This document shows positions 1 to 6,072 of a DNA stretch of 14,478 nucleotides, in pieces; within the stretch, counting starts at the first letter, position 1; each line of letters starts with the position of its first letter. The notes under the pieces are model-generated. The model ran no database searches. It had not been told where the DNA came from and saw only the letters and a list, made by a program, of their open reading frames with translations. Both the position numbers and the translations under genes were made by a program. The stretch is from REDI01 sp964586865 (GTDB lineage: Bacteria > Myxococcota_A > UBA796 > GCA-2862545): positions 1 through 14,478 of the forward strand of contig CAZPJM010000115.1 of the NCBI GenBank assembly GCA_964586865.1, written 5' to 3'.

Positions 1-2
1 GC

Positions 3-197
3 CCCGCCCGGCCCGAACCGGCCCCCCCCGGCCCGGACCTCGCCATGGCGCCCGATGGGGACGGACTGGCCACCGCCACCGCGCGGGCCCAGCGGGCCGT
101 CGCCGAGGCCCATCGCCGCTTCCTCGACGTTCAGCAGGCCCACCTGGACATGGTGGCGCGCCTCCACACCCGCCTCGCCGCCCTGATCGCCGACTGA
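3..197 (+). CDS. C-terminal end of an unidentified larger protein (5' partial)
   Basis: An open frame enters from the left edge and stops with TGA at 195-197, giving about 64 residues. The first part is Pro/Ala-rich and linker-like. The last ~45 residues form a predicted amphipathic helix (AHRRFLDVQQAHLDMVARL and onward). An ATG at 45 could in principle start a 50-residue protein, but it has no Shine-Dalgarno sequence and the frame stays open with GC-rich third positions to the edge, so a truncated gene is more likely. A helix of this 'HRRFL..QQ' kind following a Pro/Ala linker resembles tails and linkers in multidomain synthases such as polyketide or PUFA synthases. That is only a resemblance; the gene cannot be identified from this fragment. 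Confidence 0.5.
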   Translation, partial: PARPEPAPPGPDLAMAPDGDGLATATARAQRAVAEAHRRFLDVQQAHLDMVARLHTRLAALIAD

Positions 198-202
198 CGC
201 CC

Positions 203-220
203 CCCGGGGCGGGCCCCGGG
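203..220. terminator. GC palindrome just after the stop codon, possible terminator
   Basis: CCCGGGGC at 203-210 and GCCCCGGG at 213-220 form a perfect 8-bp inverted repeat with a two-base spacer, starting six bases after the TGA at 195-197. No T-run follows, so this is not a classical intrinsic terminator. It could form a strong stem with a larger loop and stop or pause transcription, or protect the 3' end. Confidence 0.35.
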
Positions 221-331
221 ATGGTCGATGGCCGGCCGAGACACGGAACGACACCTTCCTCCTTGTGACTCGGCGGGCCCCCGAGCACGTTGGAGATCCG
301 ATCCCCGCCATCGATCTCCCTGGAGGCCCCC

Positions 332-670
332 GTGGTCGAGCTGCTCGGCGTCGCCCTCGTCCTCACCGTCGTGGTGGTCCTCCCCGTCTTCATCGTGACC
401 GCCGGGATCCTGATCGCCAGCCTGGCCCGCCAGTGGTTCCGCCTGCAGCGGGCCCGCCTCGCGGTCGAGAAGGACGCCCTCGCCCACCGGCTCGCGGCCC
501 GGGAGCGCCGCCGGGGCCTGCCGGCCTGGCTCGACCCGGACGATCCGGTCGAGGTGGCGGCGTGGCGGGCCGCCCTGAAGGAGACCTGGATCGAGGCAGC
601 CCGGCAGCGGACCAGCCCAGCCGCCCTCGGCGCCCTGCCGGTCGCCGAGCCGGAGCCCGGGGTGAACTGA
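332..670 (+). CDS. Small single-pass membrane protein, unknown function
   Basis: This predicted 112-residue protein matches no family I recognise. Residues ~5-31 are a long hydrophobic segment (LLGVALVLTVVVVLPVFIVT) acting as an N-terminal membrane anchor. A basic, heptad-like helix rich in Arg, Leu and Ala follows (~33-60), then an acidic patch (LDPDDPVEVAAW, ~66-77) and a Pro-rich tail. A GTG start at 332 is preferred because GGAGG at 322-326 precedes it by five bases. A TTG at 290 in the same frame would add 14 residues but has no ribosome-binding site. The gene stops 22 bases before the end of the convergent Rieske-TPP pseudogene. The anchor-plus-helix layout recalls small envelope-stress or scaffold proteins, but no function can be assigned. 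Confidence 0.65.
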   Translation: MVELLGVALVLTVVVVLPVFIVTAGILIASLARQWFRLQRARLAVEKDALAHRLAARERRRGLPAWLDPDDPVEVAAWRAALKETWIEAARQRTSPAALGALPVAEPEPGVN

Positions 671-692
671 ACCCCGCGATCCCCGACGACGC

Positions 693-1369
693 TCAGATGC
701 CGAGGGGATCCTGGATGATCTCCACCAGGGCCGGGCCGCGGTGGGCCATGGCCTCGGCGAGGGCGGGCTCGAGCGCCTCGGGCCGGTCCACGTGCCAGGC
801 CCGGACCCCGAAGGCCTCGGCCACCGCCGCGAAGTGACCGTCCACCATGGCGGTCTGCCACACGGCCAGCTCGGCGCCGCGCTGCTCCTTGCTGATCTTG
901 CCCAGCTCGCGGTTGTTGAGGACCACGTGCGTGACGTCCAGGTCATGCCGGACGAGTGTGGTCAGCTCGGCCAGGTACTGGGCCAGGCCCGCATCCCCGC
1001 TGATCGACACCACCTTCCGGCCGCGGAAGGGGCCCTCCTCGCGGGTGGCCACCGCAGCACCCAGGGCGGCGGGCAGCGCGAAGCCAATGCTGCCCAGGTA
1101 GCCGCTCATGAGCACCGGCTGGCCCCGGGACTCGAAGTAGCGCCCGAAGCTGTAGGTGTTGTTGCCCACGTCCACGCACAGGATGGCGTCCTCCGGGCAC
1201 CGCTCCGAGAGCACGTGGAAGACGTTGGCCGCGGGCAGCGGTTGTCCAGGGCGGCATGGCGCCCCTCGAAGCGGGTCATGCAGACGGTCTTGAGTCCGCA
1301 GGTGACCGGCTTGACCCGGCCCTCGGCGAGCTCCTCGGGCTCGAGCACCTTCATCCAACGCAGCGCCAT
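693..1369 (-). pseudogene. Rieske-TPP fusion enzyme remnant (internal deletion plus frameshift)
   Basis: The intact family, from memory, is an ~690-residue protein with an N-terminal Rieske [2Fe-2S] domain followed by the PYR, central and PP domains of an acetolactate synthase/pyruvate oxidase-like TPP enzyme. Here a good ATG at 1369 (GGAGG four bases upstream) begins the Rieske domain, which reads normally to the first cluster cysteine (ALDNRCP). The expected CPH and everything up to the PP domain are missing. From about 1247 downward the PP domain resumes in another frame: VFHVLSERCPEDAILCVDVG, then GYLGSIGFALPAALGA, the TPP motif GDAGLAQY...LNN and ELGKISKEQR, ending at TGA 693-695. The span is 677 bases, not a multiple of three. 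In the Rieske frame, translation would stop at 1106 after 87 residues. The TPP motif reads GDA where GDG is usual. A sequencing or assembly error cannot explain the loss of ~450 residues unless a repeat was collapsed. Confidence 0.85.
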
Positions 1370-1533
1370 GACGCCTCCGGCGAGGCTCCAGACTAGGCCA
1401 GGCACAGGCGCCCGGCCGAGAACCCATGATGAAGGCTCCCTCTGGTGGCGTCCCGGGCAGCGGGGGTGGGGCGGAGCCCACCCGTGTGGGAGACACCTGT
1501 TGACATCTCCGTCCGGAGGGGCACGTTGGGAAC

Positions 1534-2034
1534 GTGGAGGGTCCCGTCCCGCGATCGTTCATCATCCTGGGCCTCGCCGCGCTCCTGTCAGGTGCGTGCA
1601 CGGATGGCCGTGGCGTGGAGCCGGGGCCGGCCTCCGACCTCTTCGGCGAGGCGCCCGCATCGGGGGATGCGACCCGCAGCCAGGGCGGGGCCTCCGGGGG
1701 CACCATGGCCCCCACCCCCAGGGCCACCGGGGGTCGGCCGGCGGGCGACCGAGCGACCGTGGGCCCCGGGTCCGACGCAGGGGTGGGTCGGGGCGCCAGC
1801 GCGACGGATGCCCCGGGAGCCCCGAGCCTGCGGAGCGGCGCCGGCGCCGGACACCTCTCGGGCTCCGCCTCCCAGCTCCCCCGCGGCACCGCCCCCGCCC
1901 ACGGCGGGCGCTGCACCGCCCCCGACCTGGATCCCGACGTCCACCTCTCCGAGCGCCAGCCCGGCGCCCCGCTCGAGGACCGGCTGTTCGGGCGCCGCAC
2001 CGCCGACGTGACGGTCGACACCGACTGCCGCTGA
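1534..2034 (+). CDS. Possible low-complexity secreted lipoprotein
   Basis: The frame gives 166 residues with an N-terminal signal-like segment (PRSFIILGLAALLSGAC). LSGAC at residues 18-22 would be a lipobox, somewhat weak because Ser is at -3. The mature part is rich in Gly, Ala, Pro, Ser and Thr with few hydrophobics, which suggests an extended, disordered chain. The last ~40 residues are more ordered and contain two cysteines (GGRC and TDCR at the C-terminus), possibly a disulphide. Third codon positions are overwhelmingly G or C, consistent with coding. The start is uncertain: GTG at 1534 has only a weak GGGA two bases away, while a good GGAGG (1536-1540) sits five bases before a GTC codon at 1546. 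I recognise no homologous family, and it may be decaying like its left-hand neighbour. Confidence 0.45.
   Translation: MEGPVPRSFIILGLAALLSGACTDGRGVEPGPASDLFGEAPASGDATRSQGGASGGTMAPTPRATGGRPAGDRATVGPGSDAGVGRGASATDAPGAPSLRSGAGAGHLSGSASQLPRGTAPAHGGRCTAPDLDPDVHLSERQPGAPLEDRLFGRRTADVTVDTDCR
1536..1548 (+). promoter_or_regulatory. Shine-Dalgarno facing a GTC codon where a start is expected
   Basis: GGAGG (1536-1540) is followed after five bases by GTC at 1546-1548. This is the spacing seen at the starts of three other + strand genes here (332, 2341 and 6073). Starting at this codon would also give a tidy lipoprotein signal peptide. GTC is not a normal start codon, so this may be a lost GTG start, a sequencing error or coincidence. 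Confidence 0.35.
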
Positions 2035-2053
2035 TCGCCGTCCAGGCCGACCG

Positions 2054-2144
2054 GGACCGGGCCGAGCCGGACCGGGCCGAGCTGGACCGGGCCGAGCCGG
2101 GCCCGGGTCGAGCCGGACCGGGCCGAGCGGGACCGGGCCGCACC
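2054..2144. repeat. 15-bp GC-rich tandem repeat, about six copies
   Basis: The unit GGACCGGGCCGAGCC repeats head to tail at 2054, 2069, 2084, 2115 and 2130 with zero to three changes per copy. One degenerate 16-base copy lies at 2099-2114, and a more degenerate copy may precede at 2039. The array lies in the gene-free stretch between the putative lipoprotein stop (2034) and the dyads upstream of the sigma-54 promoter. A 15-base unit keeps any frame open, which creates misleading long open frames on both strands. I see no start site or family suggesting that it is translated. Confidence 0.85.
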
Positions 2145-2163
2145 CGGCCGACTCCGTGGTCGT

Positions 2164-2203
2164 GTTTCGATGAAACGCAGCCTGAAATGACCCCCAGGTT
2201 CAG
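2164..2203. promoter_or_regulatory. Dyad cluster, candidate upstream activator site
   Basis: Two inverted repeats sit in an unusually AT-rich patch for this genome: GTTTC-GAT-GAAAC at 2164-2176 and CTGAA-(12)-TTCAG at 2182-2203. A further GAAACG half-site lies at 2205-2210. The first dyad is centred about 107 bases before the start expected from the sigma-54 promoter at 2251-2267, a typical distance for an enhancer-binding protein. The regulator itself is not in the window and the motif matches none I can name. Confidence 0.45.
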
Positions 2204-2250
2204 CGAAACGGGGTCCGCCCGATGTGGCCCGGTCGCTGGGCCCGGCAGGG

Positions 2251-2267
2251 TGGCACGGCCCTTGCTT
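2251..2267 (+). promoter_or_regulatory. Sigma-54 (-24/-12) promoter of the TSUP transporter gene
   Basis: TGGCACG at 2251-2257, four bases, then TTGCTT at 2262-2267 matches the sigma-54 consensus TGGCACG-N4-TTGCW exactly at the core. The invariant GG (2252-2253) and GC (2264-2265) have the required spacing. Transcription should begin near 2277, leaving a leader of about 64 bases before the GTG at 2341. Transcription from such a promoter needs an ATP-hydrolysing enhancer-binding protein, so the gene is probably tightly switched. Confidence 0.8.
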
Positions 2268-2340
2268 CAACGGAGGGCGTCTCCGTCGCCGAGGCGCGCC
2301 CGGCGGGCCTTGGCGGCGACCCCACCCGCCTGGAGTCCCC

Positions 2341-3162
2341 GTGTTGATCCTCGCCCTGGTGCTCGCCCTGGCCATCGGCCTCTCCCTCGGCCTGATGGGG
2401 GGCGGCGGCTCCATCCTCACCGTCCCCATCCTGGTCTACGCCCTCGGCGTGGGCACCAAGGAGGCCATCGCCACCAGCCTGCTCGTGGTGGGCGTGACGT
2501 CCGGCTTCTCGGTCATCCAGCACGCCCGCAAGGGCACCGTCCGGTGGGTGACCGCCCTGCAGTTCGGGGCCTCCAGCGTGGTCGGCGCCTACCTGGGCGG
2601 CCTGGCTGCCGACTTCTTCTCCGGGGCGGTCCTCCTGCTCCTGTTCGCCGCCATGATGATCGCCACCAGCGTGGCCATGCTGCTCCCGAAGAAGGCGCCC
2701 GCCGACGGCGCGGCGCCCCCCGAGAAGAAGCACCACCCGTGGTGGTTCATCGCCATCGAGGGGCTCCTGGTGGGCGCGGTGACGGGCCTGGTGGGGGCCG
2801 GCGGCGGCTTCCTCGTGGTGCCCGCCCTGGTCCTGCTCGGCGGTCTCTCCATGCGCGAGGCCATCGGGACCTCGCTCGTGGTCATCGCCGTCAAGTCCTT
2901 CGCCGGCTACGCCGGCCACGCCACCCATGTCGAGATCGACTGGACCCTGGCGGGCGTGGTCACGGCGGCGGCGGTGGTGGGCAGCGTGGCCGGGGGCTTC
3001 CTCGCCCATCAGGTGCCCCAGCAGCTCCTCCGCAAGGGCTTCGGCGTCTTCGTTCTCGCCATGGCCGCCTTCCTGGTCTGGAAGGAGGCCCCCAGCATCA
3101 TCGAGGACTGGAACGGGGAGAGCTCGGTGGAGGGGGTCCAGGCCGAGGTCGAGGCCCACTGA
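2341..3162 (+). CDS. TauE/SafE (TSUP) family membrane anion exporter
   Basis: This 273-residue inner-membrane protein belongs to the TSUP family, which moves sulfite, sulfonates, sulfoacetate or related organic anions; the substrate here cannot be read from sequence. It shows the family's internal duplication: GLMGGGGSILTVPILV...KEAIATSLLVV (~17-50) and GLVGAGGGFLVVPALVL...MREAIGTSLVV (~150-182). A charged loop rich in Lys, Glu and His (~117-133) separates the halves. Hydrophobic stretches suggest about eight helices, and the length is usual. GTG at 2341 is chosen because GGAG ends five bases before it and the first helix begins at once; the frame stays open upstream into non-coding sequence. 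It stands alone, with a sigma-54 promoter 75-90 bases upstream, and converges on oleD. Confidence 0.9.
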   Translation: MLILALVLALAIGLSLGLMGGGGSILTVPILVYALGVGTKEAIATSLLVVGVTSGFSVIQHARKGTVRWVTALQFGASSVVGAYLGGLAADFFSGAVLLLLFAAMMIATSVAMLLPKKAPADGAAPPEKKHHPWWFIAIEGLLVGAVTGLVGAGGGFLVVPALVLLGGLSMREAIGTSLVVIAVKSFAGYAGHATHVEIDWTLAGVVTAAAVVGSVAGGFLAHQVPQQLLRKGFGVFVLAMAAFLVWKEAPSIIEDWNGESSVEGVQAEVEAH

Positions 3163-3166
3163 GGGG

Positions 3167-3180
3167 CCGCCGCCCGGCGG
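3167..3180. terminator. Small hairpin between convergent genes
   Basis: CCGCC (3167-3171) and GGCGG (3176-3180) form a 5-bp stem with a GCCC loop. They lie in the 19 bases between the stop of the TSUP gene (3162) and the stop of oleD (3182). It could act on both strands but lacks T-runs, so this is only a weak terminator call. Confidence 0.3.
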
Positions 3181-3181
3181 G

Positions 3182-4195
3182 TCAGTCGCTCCGGGAGGGG
3201 GCGACGACCCGCGCCTTCAGGTCCTCGACGGTGGGGGCCAGCGCATCGGCCATGGAGACCCGGACCTGGTAGCCCAGGTCGTCCTTGGCGGGCTGCAGGT
3301 CGAACCAGTGGCTCGTGGCCAGGGCATCGGCCAGGAAGGCGGTGACGGTGGGCTCGCCGAGGGGCAGCAGCTTGTGGGCCCCCTCGATGAGCCCGAAGAG
3401 GGTGCGGGCGGTCCCGTGCCCCAGGCGCTTCTCGACCCGCGGCACGTCCAGCTCGTCCAGCAGGTCGTTGAACCAGCCCCACAGGGGCACCGGCTCGTCG
3501 TTGCTGATGAAGTAGGCCTGGCCGGCGCAGGCGGCCTCGTGGTCGCCGAGGGCCTGCTCGGCGTCCAGGTGCGCCCAGGCCGCGTTGTCCACGAAGGTGA
3601 AGTCCACCTCGTTGCGGCCCTCGCCGATGACCCGGAGCCGGCCCGCCAGCGCCGCGTTCACGAAGCGGGGCAGCAGGTGCGGGTCGCCCGGCCCGAAGAT
3701 CAGGTGCGGGCGCAGGGCCACGGTGGCGATGTGTCGGCTGTTGGCCTTGAGGACCATGCGCTCGGCCTCGGCCTTGGACTCGGGGTAGAACGTCTTGTAG
3801 GACGAGGCATACGGCAGGTCCTGCGGGCCATTGACGATGTCGGCCTCGTAGGAGACCACCGAGGGGGTCGAGGTGTAGATGAACTTCTGGACCCCGGCCG
3901 CCTCGGCGGCGTCCAGCAGGTTGCGGGTGCCGTCCACGTTGATGGAGAAGTACTCCTCGCGGGGCCCCCACACGCCGGCCTTGGCGGCCACGTGGAAGAT
4001 GACGTCGATCCCGTCGACGGCCTTCTTCACCGCCTCGCGGTCGCGCAGATCCACCTGCAGGCCCTCGGCGCCGAGGGCCTCGACCTCGGGGTAGCGGCCG
4101 CGGGCCAGGAAGCGGACCTCCCGGTCCCGGTCGCGGAGCAGCTCGACGATGCGGCGGCCGAGGAAGCCGCCTCCTCCGGTGACGAGGGCCTTCAT
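3182..4195 (-). CDS. oleD: OleD, 2-alkyl-3-ketoalkanoic acid reductase
   Basis: OleD is an extended short-chain dehydrogenase. It uses NADPH to reduce the 2-alkyl-3-keto acid made by OleA to the 2-alkyl-3-hydroxy acid that OleC then cyclises. The 337-residue protein starts with a nucleotide-binding TGGGGFLG (6-13). HVAAKAGVWG (68-77) is typical of OleD and related 3-beta-HSD-like members. The active site comprises the Ser/Thr cluster YTSTPS (107-112) and Tyr137-x3-Lys141 (YPESK). RPHLIFGPGD and FTFVDNAAWAHL follow as in the family. The ATG overlaps the oleC stop by four bases (ATGA, 4192-4195), so the two are translationally coupled. Family membership alone would be SDR; the OleD call rests on family-like motifs plus the oleC neighbour and oleB nearby. 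Confidence 0.9.
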   Translation of the reverse strand: MKALVTGGGGFLGRRIVELLRDRDREVRFLARGRYPEVEALGAEGLQVDLRDREAVKKAVDGIDVIFHVAAKAGVWGPREEYFSINVDGTRNLLDAAEAAGVQKFIYTSTPSVVSYEADIVNGPQDLPYASSYKTFYPESKAEAERMVLKANSRHIATVALRPHLIFGPGDPHLLPRFVNAALAGRLRVIGEGRNEVDFTFVDNAAWAHLDAEQALGDHEAACAGQAYFISNDEPVPLWGWFNDLLDELDVPRVEKRLGHGTARTLFGLIEGAHKLLPLGEPTVTAFLADALATSHWFDLQPAKDDLGYQVRVSMADALAPTVEDLKARVVAPSRSD

Positions 4196-5877
4196 GCGGC
4201 CTCCTTCGCGGGGCGCAGCTCGGGGTGGTCCGCCCGGATGGCGTCCCGGATGTCGCCGCGCTTGATCTTGCTGTTGTGGCGGGGGTCGGTGGGGAAGTCG
4301 GGCCGGTGGACGGCGGTGCGGACCACCCCCTCCCACCGGGTGCCCTCGGCGAGGGCCAGGATCTCGTCGCGCAGGGTGTCGGACCAGGCCTCGCCGCGCT
4401 CGAGCTCCACGGCCAGCACCGGCACCTGATGACCCCGCTCGCCCAGCCCCACGAGGGCGGTGCGCAGGACCTTGGGGTGCTCGTTGAAGACGCCCTCGAC
4501 CGGCACGGCCGGAAGCAGACCGTCCTCCCGGCCCACGGCGGGCACCACCTGGGGGTCGACCCACAAGGCGTGGCTCTTGCGGCCGCAGAACCAGATCCGG
4601 CCGGCCTCGTCGCGGTAGCCCAGATCCCCCATGCGGTGACCGATGCGGCCGTCGCGGAGGACCTTGGACACGGCGTTGGCGTCGGGCCGGTCCTTGTACT
4701 CGGGGCTCACGATGGGGGCGAAGACGGTGATCTCGCCGATCTCGCCGTCGGGGACGCGCAGATCGTCGGACCAGTCCGGGAGCGCGTCATCCGTGACGCG
4801 CACGATCTCGACCGTGACGCCGTCGAAGGGGGCGCCCACGCAGGTCGCGTGGCCCTGGGCGGTGCGGGACCAGGTCTCGCCCAGCACCGCGTCGCTCCCG
4901 ATGGTGCTGACGGGGAGGGACTCGGTGGCGCCGTAGGGGGTGTGGAGCTGCACCCCGTCGGCGAGGATCTCGCGGAAGCGCCGGTGCAGATCGGCCTGGA
5001 TGGGCGCCCCGGCGGTGAGCACCGTCTCGAGGGTGTCCAGGGTGCGGCCCTGCTGCTGACACCAGCGGGTGACGTTCTGCCAGACCACCGGGCTCGCGAA
5101 GGCGGAGCGGGCGGCGTGGGCGTCGATGGCCGCGACCACCTTGGCCGGGTCGGCGGTGGCCGGCTTGGAGAGGTCCATGTCGGGGATGACCACGGTCATG
5201 CCGAGGGCCAGGTCGAAGATGACGAAGGCCGCGAAGCACTCGACGGTGGTGAAGGAGGGGTCGAGGCCGTAGGCGCGCCCGATGAGCTCGGCCTGGTGGA
5301 GGAACATGCGCTGCAGGAAGGACACGCCCTTGGGCGGCCCGGTGGAGCCCGAGGTGAAGGCGATGAAGCCCTCCTCTGCCGGGTCGCGGGCCACCTCGGT
5401 CGCGTACGGGGCGTCGCCCTCGGCCAGGCACTGCTCGAGGGTCGAGCCGCCCCAGAACCAACGGGTGCCGGCGGTGATGAAGAGATCGGCGCTCCGGAAG
5501 GCCCGGCGCCGCAGCAGGCGGATGACGTGGACCACGGGCAGGGCCAGCACGGCGCGAGGCCGGGCCTGCTCGATGCAGCCCAGGAGATTCTTCAAGCCCA
5601 TGCCCGGGTCCATGAGGACCGGGATGGCCCCCATGCGGAAGAGCCCGAAGAGGGCGCTGTAGAAGTCGATACCGGGCTTGACCAGGAAGAGCACGCGATC
5701 CCCGTGGCGCAGGCCACGCGCCTCGAAGCCGCGGGCGAAGCGGTCCACCCGGGCGTTCAGGTCCCGGTAGGAGATGGAGGTCCAGCCCTGGCCGTCCGGC
5801 ACGATGAGGGCGGGCTTCTCCGGACGCTCGCGGGCGTGGGTGCGGAGATGGTCGGCCACGTTGGCGAGGGGGGCCAT
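4192..5877 (-). CDS. oleC: OleC, beta-lactone synthetase of olefin biosynthesis
   Basis: OleC is an ANL-superfamily (AMP-ligase-like) enzyme. It activates 2-alkyl-3-hydroxy acids with ATP and lets the 3-hydroxyl close a beta-lactone instead of forming a CoA ester. The 561-residue protein has the P-loop-like FTSGSTGPPKGV (174-185), the A5 motif TPYGATES (313-320), MGDLGYRDEAGRIWFCGRKSH (416-436) with Asp417, and the late lysine motif RHNSKIKR (533-540). VFNEHPKVLRTALVGLG (463-479) is characteristic of OleC-like ligases. ATG at 5877 has GGAGG four bases upstream. It overlaps oleD by four bases. It is divergent from the lipocalin gene across 195 bases containing dyad symmetries. A general fatty acyl-CoA ligase is the alternative, less likely because of the coupled oleD and the nearby oleB. 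Confidence 0.92.
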   Translation of the reverse strand: MAPLANVADHLRTHARERPEKPALIVPDGQGWTSISYRDLNARVDRFARGFEARGLRHGDRVLFLVKPGIDFYSALFGLFRMGAIPVLMDPGMGLKNLLGCIEQARPRAVLALPVVHVIRLLRRRAFRSADLFITAGTRWFWGGSTLEQCLAEGDAPYATEVARDPAEEGFIAFTSGSTGPPKGVSFLQRMFLHQAELIGRAYGLDPSFTTVECFAAFVIFDLALGMTVVIPDMDLSKPATADPAKVVAAIDAHAARSAFASPVVWQNVTRWCQQQGRTLDTLETVLTAGAPIQADLHRRFREILADGVQLHTPYGATESLPVSTIGSDAVLGETWSRTAQGHATCVGAPFDGVTVEIVRVTDDALPDWSDDLRVPDGEIGEITVFAPIVSPEYKDRPDANAVSKVLRDGRIGHRMGDLGYRDEAGRIWFCGRKSHALWVDPQVVPAVGREDGLLPAVPVEGVFNEHPKVLRTALVGLGERGHQVPVLAVELERGEAWSDTLRDEILALAEGTRWEGVVRTAVHRPDFPTDPRHNSKIKRGDIRDAIRADHPELRPAKEAA

Positions 5878-5948
5878 GGGACCTCCGGCGGCGCTTCGGA
5901 CCCCCGAGGGGGACCCGGGCGGGGCGGAGGGCTGCTAGCGCGAAAGCG

Positions 5949-5963
5949 GGGATGCGTCATCCC
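5949..5963. promoter_or_regulatory. Palindrome between divergent oleC and lipocalin genes, candidate operator
   Basis: GGGATG-CGT-CATCCC is a perfect 6-bp inverted repeat with a three-base centre. It lies 72 bases upstream of the oleC start and 110 bases before the lipocalin start, where a shared operator would be expected. No confident -10/-35 elements could be placed around it. Confidence 0.35.
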
Positions 5964-5980
5964 GAAGCCGCGAGCCGAGG

Positions 5981-6000
5981 CCGGATTCTCCTCGAACCGG
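5981..6000. promoter_or_regulatory. Second imperfect dyad in the oleC-lipocalin intergenic region
   Basis: CCGG-A-TTC on the left and GAA-CCGG on the right pair across TCCTC with one bulged base. It lies 18 bases from the palindrome at 5949-5963. Because the genome is so GC-rich, a CCGG pair alone is weak evidence; the matching TTC/GAA makes it worth recording. Confidence 0.2.
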
Positions 6001-6072
6001 ATCGTCCCGGGGTGGGAAGCCCGGCCCGGGTCCTGCGTGCTACGTCTCCCACGCCCCCTTCCCGGAGCCCCC

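Noticed and set aside
1466..1481. GTGGG...CCCAC hairpin upstream of the lipoprotein gene
   Set aside because: The stem is only five base pairs with an interior mismatch, there is no T-run, and it is not next to a gene end. Such stems arise by chance at this GC content.
1500..1528. TTGACA at 1500-1505 as a -35 box for the lipoprotein gene
   Set aside because: No acceptable -10 hexamer occurs 16-18 bases downstream, and the start of transcription would fall on or after the proposed start codon.
2041..2160. The repeat array as a coding or CRISPR-like element
   Set aside because: Units are contiguous with no spacers, so it is not CRISPR. No start codon with a ribosome-binding site leads into it, and the open frames merely reflect a unit length divisible by three.
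741..3272. An 843-codon open frame on the + strand
   Set aside because: It runs antisense through the Rieske-TPP remnant, across the 15-bp repeat, and out of frame through the TSUP gene. The product is Arg/Pro/Gly-rich with no recognisable domain. Long shadow frames are expected at this GC content.
4225..6072. Long + strand open frame antisense to oleC that runs into the lipocalin gene
   Set aside because: It is the complement of oleC, a clear enzyme. Only the part from ATG 6073 onward, with its own ribosome-binding site, matches a protein family.
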